From: Furcasterigmium furcatum
Lineage: Eukaryota > Ascomycota > Sordariomycetes > Glomerellales > Plectosphaerellaceae
DNA: 64,000 nucleotides
NCBI GenBank assembly: GCA_001599815.1
Contig: BCIA01000001.1
Location: 3,972,934-4,036,933, forward strand
Direction: 5' to 3'
The first letter of the stretch is position 1. The number at the start of each line of letters is the position of its first letter. The notes beneath the pieces are model-generated. The model did no database searches, was not told the origin of the DNA, and saw only the letters and a list, made by a program, of their open reading frames with translations. Shown here piece by piece: positions 11,883 to 20,925 of the stretch. The position numbers and the translations under genes were made by a program.

Positions 11883-12992
11883 GTGACTGGGTCTTCGAAG
11901 GGTAAACTGTACGCAGCAGAAATGACACTCAATGCCATGCATCCTGATCCCTCGTCTCGAGTCGCGATTGTTGGCGTCGGTCAGGTCGGCGGTGCCGCTG
12001 CTTATGCCATGATACTCGCCTCCGTCGCCAGTGAGTTGCTCCTGGTTGACAGCAACACGGACCGCAGGAACAGCCAGGTTCGAGACCTGTCCGATGCGGC
12101 GTACACAAGCAACAGCAGGACCCGCGTGCGAGCAGGCACGTACCGCGATGCTTCTCAATGCGACGTGGTAGTCATTACGGCCGGTTCCAGGGTTACCCTG
12201 GGTATGCACCCTGTCCCAAGAAAGGGGCGACGGACTGAGGCGCAGGGAAGGCTGGCTAATCATCCCTCCAGGCGAGACGTCCATTGAATACTCATACCGA
12301 AATATATCTATCGTCCGGACTGTCATGGGTGCCATGACACCGTTCAGGGAGGACGCCGTCATATTGGTCGTGTCCAATCCTGTTGATATCCTCACGACGC
12401 TGGTCAGAGATCTCTCCAAGCTGCCATCAGGGCAAGTCATAGGTTCGGGCACCTTTCTCGACTCGGTGCGACTTCGTCGACTGGTGGCGGACCAAGCCGG
12501 GGTATGCAAAGCCTGATCGCCATGGTGCTCCGCTCTGCTTGGCTAACCGGTTCCCAGCTTGCGGCTCCTTCGATAGACATGTATGTCCTGGGCGTCCACG
12601 GACAGGCCCAGGTCGCAGCATGGTCTACGGCAACTGTGGCAGGAATACCCTTGGACAAGGCCCTCCCGCCCGAAGTTCACCTCGACCGGGCCGAGTTGGT
12701 GAAAGACTGTAACCAGCGGGCGGCCGACATCATCCAGACCAAGGGGTCGACACCATTTGGAATCGGGGCTATTGTGTCGAGCATCTGCTCTTCCGTCCTC
12801 TTGGACAAGCGGAATATTCGTCCGATAAGCCACTTTCAGCCAGAGTTTGGTTGCTGCTTCAGTTTGCCGGCGGTGCTCGGGAGGAAAGGGGTCATCGCCA
12901 CGATCAAAACTCCGCTAGATAGCAAGGAGGAGGAGGTCATGACCAAATCGACACGGGCCCTCAGGTGCCTTATTGATCGCTGGAATGAGTGA
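11883..12992 (+). CDS. L-lactate dehydrogenase-like protein with altered catalytic loop
   Basis: Family reaction: pyruvate + NADH <-> L-lactate + NAD+. Three exons, 11883-12201, 12272-12501 and 12558-12992, give 327 residues, the usual family length; ATG 11922 would remove 13 residues. The NAD-binding VGVGQVGGAAAY, VVSNPVDILT, the LDSVRLRRL segment (Asp168/Arg171 equivalents), the catalytic His in GVHG (residue 197) and KGSTPFGIG are present. The mobile loop is not canonical. Where LDHs have a specificity Gln (dogfish 102) this protein has Val104, and where they have the transition-state Arg (dogfish 109) it has Ser110 (GETSIE instead of GE[TS]R). The usual GEHGDS is GVHGQA. Substrate may therefore differ, or activity may be lost. 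It is tail to tail with PEP synthase, 138 bp apart, which would convert its product pyruvate to PEP. Confidence 0.85.
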
Positions 12993-13130
12993 TTTTGCTT
13001 TGTACTTCGGACTCGGAGTTTGTTAAATTTAGGTACCTCAGGAACTTGAACAATAAATTGACCAGCTTTCAATCTTGGAAACCAGGTATCACGCGCAAAC
13101 ACCACCACCACCACCACCCAGCCGGAAGTA

Positions 13131-15593
13131 TCACTGCTCACACGCTGCAACTTGTCTTTTGACTGAAACAAAACTGTCCGGGCTGACAGAGATCGAATCA
13201 ATACCCTCATCCACCAGGAACTTGACAAACTCAGGGCGATCACCGGGCGCCTGTCCACAAATCCCGATCTTGCACCCCTTTTTGTGAGCGGAGGAGATGG
13301 CATGGCTGGTCATCCACTTCACGGCCTTGTCCTCCTCGTTGAAGAGAGGGGCGAGCTCACCGGAGTCGCGGTCAACACCAAGAGTGAGTTGCGTCAGGTC
13401 GTTGGAACCGATGGAGAAACCGTCGAAGTAGTCGGCGAACTCGGCCGCGAGGATCACGTTCGAGGGTATCTCGCACATGACATAAACCTGGAGCCCGTTA
13501 TCGCCACGTCGAAGGCCGTTCTCGGTCAGCACCTCCAGGACCCTCTCAGCCTCTTTGATTGTGCGGCAGAAGGGGATCATAACAATGGCGTTCGTGAAGC
13601 CCATGACCTCCCGCAGCGTCTTGACGGCGCGGCATTCGAGAGCGAACGCCTCCTTATACCGCGGGGAATAGTAGCGTGATGCGCCGCGGAAACCGATCAT
13701 GGGGTTCTCTTCCTTGGCTTCGAACTCGGCACCGCCGATAAGCCCGGCGTACTCGTTCGTCTTGAAGTCGCTCATGCGGATGATGGCAGGCTTGGGGTGA
13801 CAGGCCGCGCAGAGTGTCGCCAAACCCCGCGAGAGTTTGTCGACAAAGTATTTTGGCTTGTCCGCGTACCCAGCCGTCATGCGTGCGATCTTGACCTTTG
13901 CTTCAATGTCCTTGAGCTGATCAAAGTGCACCAGGGCCATCGGGTGGACCTGGATCATGTTGCTGACGACAAACTCCATGCGTGCCAGGCCGATGCCATC
14001 TGCAGGGAGCTGCCACCAGCGGAAGGCGGCCGCTGGGTTGGCGAGGTTGAGCATTATCTTGGTTCGTACGCGGGACAGCTCCGTCAAGTCGACGGTCTCG
14101 CTCGTCACGTCCGCCATGCCCTTGTAGACGAAGCCGACATCGCCTTGGGCGCAGGACGCGGTGATGTCCTGCCCGCTGTGAAGAACGAAAGTAGCGCTTC
14201 CAGTGCCGACGACGGCCGGGATTCCGAGCTCGCGGCTTACAATCGCGGCGTGAGAAGTCCGTCCTCCCAGGTCGGTGACGATGGCGGCCGCCCGCTTCAT
14301 TACCGGAACCCAGTCTGGGTCAGTCGTCTCCGTGACGAGGATCGCGTTATCAACGAACTGATCCATGTCTCTGGCGTCATTGATGAGGCACACCTGCCCT
14401 GATACGGCGGCATCTGCAATGGAGAGTCCCGTGCAAAGCACTGGGCCGGCGTTGCGGACTTTGTAAGTCTTCAAGACCCCCGTATTCCGGCGCGAATGTA
14501 CAGTCTCGGGCCGTGCTTGAACAATGTAGAGCGCGTCTGTCATGCCCTGTTTGGCCCATTCCATGTCCATGGGACAGCCGTAGTGCTCCTCAATGATGCA
14601 TGCCCACCGGGCAAGCCGGAGGATCTCGTCGTCATGGAGAACGAAGACTGATCGTTCTGCCTTGGATGTGGGAACATTGCGGGTGGGCATGTCGGAATCG
14701 CTCCCATACACCATCTTGATGGCTTTGTTACCGCACTTCTTCTCCAATATCGGAACCAGTTCGGGCTGCTGCAACATGGGTTTGAAGACCTGGTACTCGT
14801 CCGGGTTCACCTTGCCTTGAACCACGTTCTCGCCGAGCCCCCATGAGGCGTTGATGATCACGACTTTGTCGAAGCCGCTTTCGGTGTCGATGGAGAACAT
14901 GACTCCAGAGGAACCCACGTCTGAGCGGACCATGTGCTGCACTCCAACCGAGAGAGCGACCCCAGTGTGATCGAAGCCCTTGGCCTGGCGATAGCTGATG
15001 GCGCGGTCCGTGAAGAGCGAGGCAAAGCACTGCCGGCACGCAGCCAACACTGCCTCCACGCCCGTTACGTTCAGGAACGACTCCTGCTGGCCGGCAAAGC
15101 TGGCGTCGGGCAAGTCTTCCGCGGTGGCGCTCGAGCGAACGGCGACGCTCAACGTCCGAACTCCGAGCTTGGCTGAGAGCTCGAGATAGGCGACGGTGAT
15201 GGCGGCCGCAACATCCGCAGGCCAGCTGCCTCGGAGAAAGAGACTGCGCACCATAGCCCCCGTATCGGCCAGGCTGAGCTTGCCGGCCTGCCATTCCATC
15301 ACCAACGCCGCTATCTTGTCCCGGATGCGATTCTCGTCAACGTAGCGCCAGTACGCGAGAGAGGTTGTTGCGAAGCCGGGCGGCACGGGGACGCCCTTTG
15401 CGCCGAGCGCGTTGATCATCTCCCCCAAGGAGGCATTCTTCCCGCCAACAAGGGCCACGTCGCTTCGGCGCAACTTATCGAAGCTGAGCACCAGAGGCGG
15501 GGGAGGCTCGTTATTGTTGATCTTGGGCATATTAATTGACTCTGTGAAAGGAAAAACCATTCTCGAGCCAGATGAAATTGCAGGGCCTGCCAT
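13131..15593 (-). CDS. Bacterial-type phosphoenolpyruvate synthase (pyruvate, water dikinase)
   Basis: The enzyme makes PEP, AMP and phosphate from pyruvate, ATP and water, entering gluconeogenesis without pyruvate carboxylase and PEPCK. The single uninterrupted frame encodes up to 820 residues; in-frame starts lie at 15593, 15560 and 15530. MPKINNNEPPPPLV at 15530 aligns best with bacterial N-termini. Domains in order are the ATP-binding PPDK N-terminal domain (VGGKNASLGEM, VAVRSSATAEDLPDASFAGQ), the phosphohistidine swivel domain with catalytic His448 in GRTSHAAIVSRE, and the PEP/pyruvate TIM barrel with SIGSNDLTQLTLGVDRDS and catalytic Cys779 in GICGQAPG. All key residues are intact. Absence of introns in 2.4 kb, in a region where most genes have two to ten, and the prokaryotic family point to horizontal acquisition from bacteria, maybe ancient since base composition now matches the host. 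Confidence 0.95.
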   Translation of the reverse strand: MAGPAISSGSRMVFPFTESINMPKINNNEPPPPLVLSFDKLRRSDVALVGGKNASLGEMINALGAKGVPVPPGFATTSLAYWRYVDENRIRDKIAALVMEWQAGKLSLADTGAMVRSLFLRGSWPADVAAAITVAYLELSAKLGVRTLSVAVRSSATAEDLPDASFAGQQESFLNVTGVEAVLAACRQCFASLFTDRAISYRQAKGFDHTGVALSVGVQHMVRSDVGSSGVMFSIDTESGFDKVVIINASWGLGENVVQGKVNPDEYQVFKPMLQQPELVPILEKKCGNKAIKMVYGSDSDMPTRNVPTSKAERSVFVLHDDEILRLARWACIIEEHYGCPMDMEWAKQGMTDALYIVQARPETVHSRRNTGVLKTYKVRNAGPVLCTGLSIADAAVSGQVCLINDARDMDQFVDNAILVTETTDPDWVPVMKRAAAIVTDLGGRTSHAAIVSRELGIPAVVGTGSATFVLHSGQDITASCAQGDVGFVYKGMADVTSETVDLTELSRVRTKIMLNLANPAAAFRWWQLPADGIGLARMEFVVSNMIQVHPMALVHFDQLKDIEAKVKIARMTAGYADKPKYFVDKLSRGLATLCAACHPKPAIIRMSDFKTNEYAGLIGGAEFEAKEENPMIGFRGASRYYSPRYKEAFALECRAVKTLREVMGFTNAIVMIPFCRTIKEAERVLEVLTENGLRRGDNGLQVYVMCEIPSNVILAAEFADYFDGFSIGSNDLTQLTLGVDRDSGELAPLFNEEDKAVKWMTSHAISSAHKKGCKIGICGQAPGDRPEFVKFLVDEGIDSISVSPDSFVSVKRQVAACEQ

Positions 15594-15771
15594 TGCTGTG
15601 AAGTCGTTGACATATAGCGCCAGGGGTCGCTGTGGCTGGTGGTTTAACAGCCCGCTGTATTTCGCGGCAGTGTGCTACTATTGACGTGCAGACTCTCCAG
15701 CTACATCCTCACACCACTTCGCGATGGTTTCTATGGACTGAACGATGTGAATTGTGAACGGGGGTTCATCA

Positions 15772-15784
15772 CCGGAAGCCGCCG
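15772..15784. promoter_or_regulatory. CCG-N7-CCG element upstream of PEP synthase
   Basis: Two CCG triplets seven bases apart, about 180 bp before the furthest start codon of PEP synthase. CCGN7CCG is the published site of the Aspergillus gluconeogenic regulators AcuK/AcuM. The match is exact but short, and chance occurrence in GC-rich DNA is not negligible. Confidence 0.35.
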
Positions 15785-15974
15785 CGACTCGGAGTTTGAC
15801 GAGGAATCATATGAGAGGCGGATCATGGGCAGATAGCGGACGCCTCGAGCCACTTACACTTTGGCTGGACACAATTCGATGGTCTGATATAAGAGAAATA
15901 GCCGGCCGGGTGAATGGGGCTGATCGCCCAAGAAACCATGGCATTTCCAGCAATTTTCGATGCTGCCCAGGTTT

Positions 15975-15990
15975 TTCCCATACATGGGAA
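15975..15990. promoter_or_regulatory. Perfect inverted repeat TTCCCAT-AC-ATGGGAA
   Basis: Seven-base arms separated by two bases, with a third half-site TTCCCAT at 16005-16011. It lies about 380 bp upstream of PEP synthase and about 390 bp past the RING gene stop. The layout suits a dimeric regulator; no factor is known to me. Confidence 0.3.
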
Positions 15991-16381
15991 CCAGCACATC
16001 GAGATTCCCATTATTTGAGGGTGGCCGACACCACCTGGATGAAAGCCCATCGGAAGTCTAAGTCTCGCTGAGCTCTGCTGTTACTGACTCTGGTCACACT
16101 CGGGCAAGGTGGGTTCCCGGCCGGGTCTGGTGGGGCTGGATCCGGACCCGGCCGTCCGGCCAAGGTCGGGGAATGTGCCGGTGGGGGCAAAGGCTAATGG
16201 CAGAAGTCTGCCCACTTTCTTTTCAGCTGCCTCACGAGTTCAAGATGTTACGTCAAGTCGACTCGGGAATTTGGGTCATCTAGATCGCATCAATTCTGCG
16301 CTCCGTGGCCTGCACTCCCTCCAGCCTTGACAGGCGCCTCCATCGCCCGGTGTTCTCCGTCTCGCTCAGGCACAACCCGGT

Positions 16382-17061
16382 CTATGCCGGAGGATGTGCA
16401 AAGGTCGCGTATCCTTCCGGGGGTGGATGGATGTAATGCACCTTGCACAGCGGGCAGTCCTCATGCCTTTTCATGAACCACTTGACGATGCATCCCGAAT
16501 GATACAGGTGCCCGCAGTCGAGACAACGGATGCGGTCTTGGTCTCGGAATGAATCCAGACAAATGACGCTGGTGATGTCAAATAGTCAGAATCTTTCCAC
16601 ATCTGTAACCGAAACAGGACCGGAGAGGCTCACCACAACCGCGCTGCTTTTGGCCCAGGGAGCGGGGGACTCGCACTGCCTTGTGTCGCCCATTGCCAAT
16701 TTAGATACAGGGTCGATGGGGCGGACTCGTCGAGTCGGCGCATCGCGTCATCCATAAATTCATTGCAGTCCGATGACCAGTGAACTGGAGAATGGCCTGA
16801 AGAAGATGACGAGGAGGAAGAAGATGGAGATACTGGGTTCATGGCCATGGACAGGGGGGTACCTCTCTTGCAATGTTAGCTGTTGCCTTCCAGCGAAGGG
16901 GGAAAATATACGGACTTTTTGATGCTCAGCACAATCATTGTAATAAGCATCAACAAGGACAGAGCCACAGTGATGTATAGAACCAGACTCTCAGACGCGG
17001 AAGGGGAGGGGGCGTCGTTGAACGAGTCGCGGATTTCATTCACTCCATGCAACGGAGCCAT
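16382..17061 (-). CDS. Membrane-anchored RING-H2 E3 ubiquitin ligase-like protein
   Basis: Assembled from three short exons: 17061-16912, 16866-16634 and 16568-16382 (introns 45 and 65 nt), 189 residues in frame. An N-terminal transmembrane helix (LVLYITVALSLLMLITMIVLS, about residues 22-42) is followed by a Ser-rich cytosolic linker and a C-terminal RING-H2 finger: CVICLDSF, then RCLDCGHLYHSGC and HEDCPLC. The first zinc Cys is split by intron 2 and is restored exactly by splicing, which supports the model. The plan resembles plant ATL and fungal Tul1/DSC-like small membrane ligases: one helix then a RING-H2, presumably ubiquitinating membrane proteins. The ligase role follows from the fold; no substrate can be read. 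The 45-nt intron 1 (donor GTATAT, branch GCTAAC) is near the lower limit, so its exact acceptor (16867) is the least certain point. Confidence 0.82.
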
Positions 17062-17672
17062 GATGAGCGAGTCGGCGCTCGTCTGGACAAGGGCATGCTC
17101 CTGGAGGATCGGCGAATAATAGATGGTGGTACGGACTTTTGGAATGGCACTGATATGTTACTTTTCAAGTAAATGATGCTAATTGTCAACTACATTTTCA
17201 TCCTGTCCCCAGCTTGATTCCATTGGGCCCAGCGCGTGTATCCAGGGAGTGGGGATCGGGCCCAGGCCTGAAAAAGAAGGACTATTGCTACCGTTAGGTG
17301 GCGGCTGAGGTCGGATGACAGGCCCCAACGAGTGTGGGTGTGCTGTCAGTCGGATTGAGAAAAAGCTTCTACCACTTCCCGCCAAACCTTGACATCATTT
17401 CACCACCGAGTGCTCAACCTTATACCTAGCTTAGCCCAAATTTGAGCTTGTGTCAGGTGGAACGAACGCCGGACTGCACCGAATCAGCCCACTCTATTGG
17501 TCCCGAAGAAACGTCCAGGCTAGGAGATCGCCGATATCAACATACAGACCATGCAAAACGGCAAGTAACGGCAAAGCAACGGGTGGTATTTAGTCCAAAC
17601 AAGCCAGATGAAGATGCTCCAGTCGAAGTACGGCTTGACTCTCAAATCGAATAAAATCACACAACACCAACA
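17062..17672. other. Divergent promoter region, RING-H2 gene and bHLH gene
   Basis: About 610 bp with no supportable ORF. It is the shared upstream region of the two outward-facing genes. Confidence 0.45.
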
Positions 17673-18581
17673 ATGTTCTGCTCAGCAAGCGACTGGCGAG
17701 AACCGGAATGGGAAGACTTGGACAGTCTTGGTTGTGTAAGTGAGCTACCATGCACCACAATAGCCACCTCTTCTCGGTACACGGGCGGCCGACATATCTT
17801 TGTCTCTTCTTCGCTGACAGAATATCAGACATTTTCACTTGGATCACCGATAGTTTCGGTATCAGACTCATCAAACCCATCACATGTGTCGTGGTGGGTT
17901 CCCGTCGACGAGAAGCCACCAAAAGCGGCGCACGCGACGCCGCCCAACACGGTCTTGATCGAAGAGGTATCATCATCGCCACATGATTCGAGTTCCTCAG
18001 ACCCATCATCTTGCTTTGGACTTCCCCACATGAGTCTGCCAGAGGCAAATATGCAGTCAGAAGAGGCCTCTTGCCACTCTCATACCGAGGATGTTCCGGG
18101 GCCCGACCCGTTGCAGGGAAGTTCGGAGCAGGGCAATACGAATCTTGCCCTCCAAGGCCTGCAACAACCAATTTGGCTGCAATTTACAGGAGATGGATCA
18201 GTGGTCAGAGGAGACGGCTGTGATGATCAGAATCAACTCGTCAACGACGACGAGGACCTCGAGAGTCGTTCTCCCGAATCCATTTCGTCAACCAGCATCG
18301 ACACTGGAGGGTCCCCGAAACTCGAATCACTTGGGCCAGATACGAAACATAACATGGCTGAAAAGCGGTATCGGGACCGTGTCAACTTGCAATTCAAGAG
18401 CCTGCGGGCCGTGCTTCCTAGGAGCGACGCCCGTGGGCCCGGCAATGGAAGGCATATGAGCAGGGGTATGATCCTGGAAGCTGCAAAGAGACACATTGGG
18501 AGGCTGGAGGATCGAGTCAAGAAACTCGAAAAGGCACAGCGCCAGTCGGTGTCACAGCTGAACAGGCTGTACAATTTGTAG
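17673..18581 (+). CDS. bHLH transcription factor with SREBP-type basic region
   Basis: A single frame of 302 residues. The C-terminal third has a basic helix-loop-helix: basic region HNMAEKRYRDRV, helix 1 LQFKSLRAVLP, a loop rich in Gly/Asp, and helix 2 SRGMILEAAKRHIGRLE that runs into a short leucine-zipper-like coil (VKKLEKAQ). In the basic region His and Glu are the E-box-reading residues. The Tyr in KRYR, where most bHLH proteins have Arg, is the hallmark of SREBP-type factors that also read sterol-response-like sites. There is no transmembrane segment, so it is a soluble factor like fungal SrbB and not a membrane-held SREBP. The first 200 residues are Ser/Asp/Glu-rich and probably disordered. 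A GTAAGT-CACAG pair at 17736-17820 looks like an intron, but removing it breaks the frame. Targets unknown; its close neighbour is a sugar-type transporter. Confidence 0.85.
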   Translation: MFCSASDWREPEWEDLDSLGCVSELPCTTIATSSRYTGGRHIFVSSSLTEYQTFSLGSPIVSVSDSSNPSHVSWWVPVDEKPPKAAHATPPNTVLIEEVSSSPHDSSSSDPSSCFGLPHMSLPEANMQSEEASCHSHTEDVPGPDPLQGSSEQGNTNLALQGLQQPIWLQFTGDGSVVRGDGCDDQNQLVNDDEDLESRSPESISSTSIDTGGSPKLESLGPDTKHNMAEKRYRDRVNLQFKSLRAVLPRSDARGPGNGRHMSRGMILEAAKRHIGRLEDRVKKLEKAQRQSVSQLNRLYNL

Positions 18582-18672
18582 GTTCTCTTTTCTCCCTGAA
18601 TGGCAAACTATGATGATTTAATATGAGATGTGTTGCAATGGTATCTGTGAAAAGCTCCAACTCGGCATGGCG

Positions 18673-20925
18673 TCAGCGATGAACACTGCTGAGACTCTCG
18701 GGTCGCTCCGGCGAAGGGTTTCCTCTCCGATTCTCCGACATTTCGACCTCCCTCCCAACTTCCACGTCGCGTCCCCGCCCACGGCCAAACCAGTCGTTTC
18801 GTTGCTGGTCTTGCGGCGTCGTCCCCCATACGTAGTCTTTGTAGAGGCTCGGCTTCTCCTCCTCCGTCCGGAGTAGGATATGACGCCGAACGAACCAGGG
18901 TAAGAACTCCAAGACCTGGAACCGCATGAACTTCCGCTTCGATACGGCAAAGATGTAGTCCAATTCCTCCAGGGTTCGCCGCTTCGTCTCCTCGAGGAGA
19001 AGGAACACCAGGATGAGCGCCACGATGTTGAGCCCACTGAACAAACCCAGCGACCCGGAAACACCAAGCTCAGAATTGATGCTCGGAAAAAAGATGGAGA
19101 GGAGACCGGCGAAGCCGAGGTTGACAGCGATGGCACATGCTGCCCCTGCCTCTCGGTGAGATAAAGGGAACGCCTCACTAGCTATGGTGAAGGGAATTGG
19201 ACCGAGGCCGGGGCTGTATGCTGCGGCAAAGAGGAAGAGGAAGACAGCTACGGTGGCAAGCCGAGCAGCCTCGTCGCTGATCTGATACGAGACTGCCGCG
19301 CAGGCCATCATGACTGCCATGACAGGTAGCGTCGCTATTAGCCATTTGCGCCGGCCCAACGTGTCGATGGTCCGGATGGCAGGGAGGCAGAAGACGAAGT
19401 TCACGACGCCGAAGCCAAGGGAGTAATGCATAGCTGTTTCCCGACTGGCATTCACGCTGCGGAAGAGTGTACCTGAGTAGAAGGCCAGCACGTTGATCCC
19501 GCAGAGCTGTTGCGCGAGAGCGACGATGGAACTGCTGATCAAGGCGTTGCGGAGGCGGCGGTCGAATAGCAGTTGTCGATATTGGCGAGGCCGATCCTTC
19601 TCGAGTAACTCTTCCTGGTCAATGGACTTCTGGATGAGATAAAAGTCTCTCAATGCTTGAAGCTCGGTGTGGCGGACTTTGAGAAGAATGCGGTACGCTT
19701 TGCCCGGGTTGTACTTGGGCGTGCTCTTTCGCATCAGGAAACGGGGACTCTCGTCACAGAACCAAGTGACCAAGATAAAGAGAGCTAGCGATGGGACGAG
19801 AGGGGAGGCAACGATCAGACCGAATGTCAACTCGTCGTTGCCGGACGTGTTGAAGATGAGGTTGAACGCGAAGCCCAGGGCAATGCCAAACGCAACCCAG
19901 AGCTGCCACGCCAGGATGGACGTGCCACGCCAGAAGCCGACAGCGGTTTCACTGGCCAGGATGGGAGTGCTCACGGCCTTCAAGCCCATGCCTACAGAGG
20001 TTTTGTTAGCATACACTATACACTGAGTTGAAGAGGTCCGAGGAAGACCTACCGATGCCGTTGATCAGCCGGATTCCAAACAACTCTTGCCAGGTCCTTG
20101 CCCATGCCGAGGCAAGCGAGGTCACCATGATAAGAAAGGCAGCAAGGGCAACGCCCCCCTTGCGACCGAGGTAGTGGTTTACTGGCAGTGAAAGGGGGCA
20201 ACCCAAGAGAGCAGCAGCCAGGAAGGGGGATGCGTTCGCCGCACCGAGCTTCCAGTCCTCGGTCGTAGGAGCATCCGCCCCTGAGTTACTGGCTTCGGTG
20301 TAGATTCCGTACACTCTGGCCCACAAAGCTCCGCCATTGAAAGAAGATTGCGAAAATCCTGCCGAAGATTAGCTACGGGGGGCGATGCAGTAGGTTCGTT
20401 GCTATTTACCTTGGAGGAAGGCTGCCAGGGAGACGGTCGCAATGACCGTCCACATGCCTCGCTCGGCCAGCGGAACATCACGCTCGCGCCGCAGAGCGTA
20501 TTTCTCCTCCTTCGTCAGCCTGACGGCGAGGTCTCGGCCCGAGTCTTCGCTGTCGTTGCGGGCGATGTCATCGTATAACCGAACTTCTCTCGCAACTCGA
20601 GCAGCGCGGAGAAGTTTTGCAGGATCAATATCCAGACGCGGCTGCAAGTCGGCGAGCTTGCGGATGAAATTGTCGACGTCCTCTTCGAGCTCCTCGTCGG
20701 AGAAATGGGCTGTAGGAAGACACGGTCAGCCGATGGTTGAGACATTCCATGCAGAGAAGGCCGGGCAGTGTGGCTGCGGCGGCGCTCCTCGGGAGGAGCC
20801 AACCTACTCAATGGGTTCTCGATGATAGCCTGGTCATTGACCCTTCTGTTCCTGGCATGCTCGTCGAGCCGATCATGGCCCGATACAGCAACGGGGATGT
20901 CAAAAGGCCCCTGATAATCCATCAT
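18673..20925 (-). CDS. MFS sugar/polyol transporter
   Basis: Plasma-membrane permease of the sugar-porter family. Four exons, 20925-20808, 20709-20410, 20358-20053 and 19991-18673, 680 residues. A long hydrophilic N-terminus (about 120 residues, with EDVDNFIRKLADLQP) precedes 12 predicted helices. Family signatures seen: NHYLGRKGG, DESPRFLMRK (the PESPR motif), ALAQQLCGINVLAFYSGTLF, DTLGRRKWL and EETKRRTLEELD. A hydrophilic C-tail of about 90 residues follows. The extended N- and C-tails resemble the Pezizomycotina polyol/inositol-like group more than hexose carriers, but substrate cannot be read. All introns (98, 51, 61 nt) keep frame; the first uses donor GTAGGT inside what looks like open frame. 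It is convergent with the bHLH gene, 91 bp apart. Confidence 0.9.

Larger units (their letters stand above)
15594..16381. other. Intergenic upstream of PEP synthase
   Basis: No gene is seen. It contains the two candidate regulatory elements listed separately and the 3' flank of the RING-H2 gene. Confidence 0.45.

Noticed and set aside
17736..17820. GTAAGT...CACAG intron in the bHLH gene
   Set aside because: 85 nt; removal shifts the frame to an early stop and no upstream ATG rescues it.
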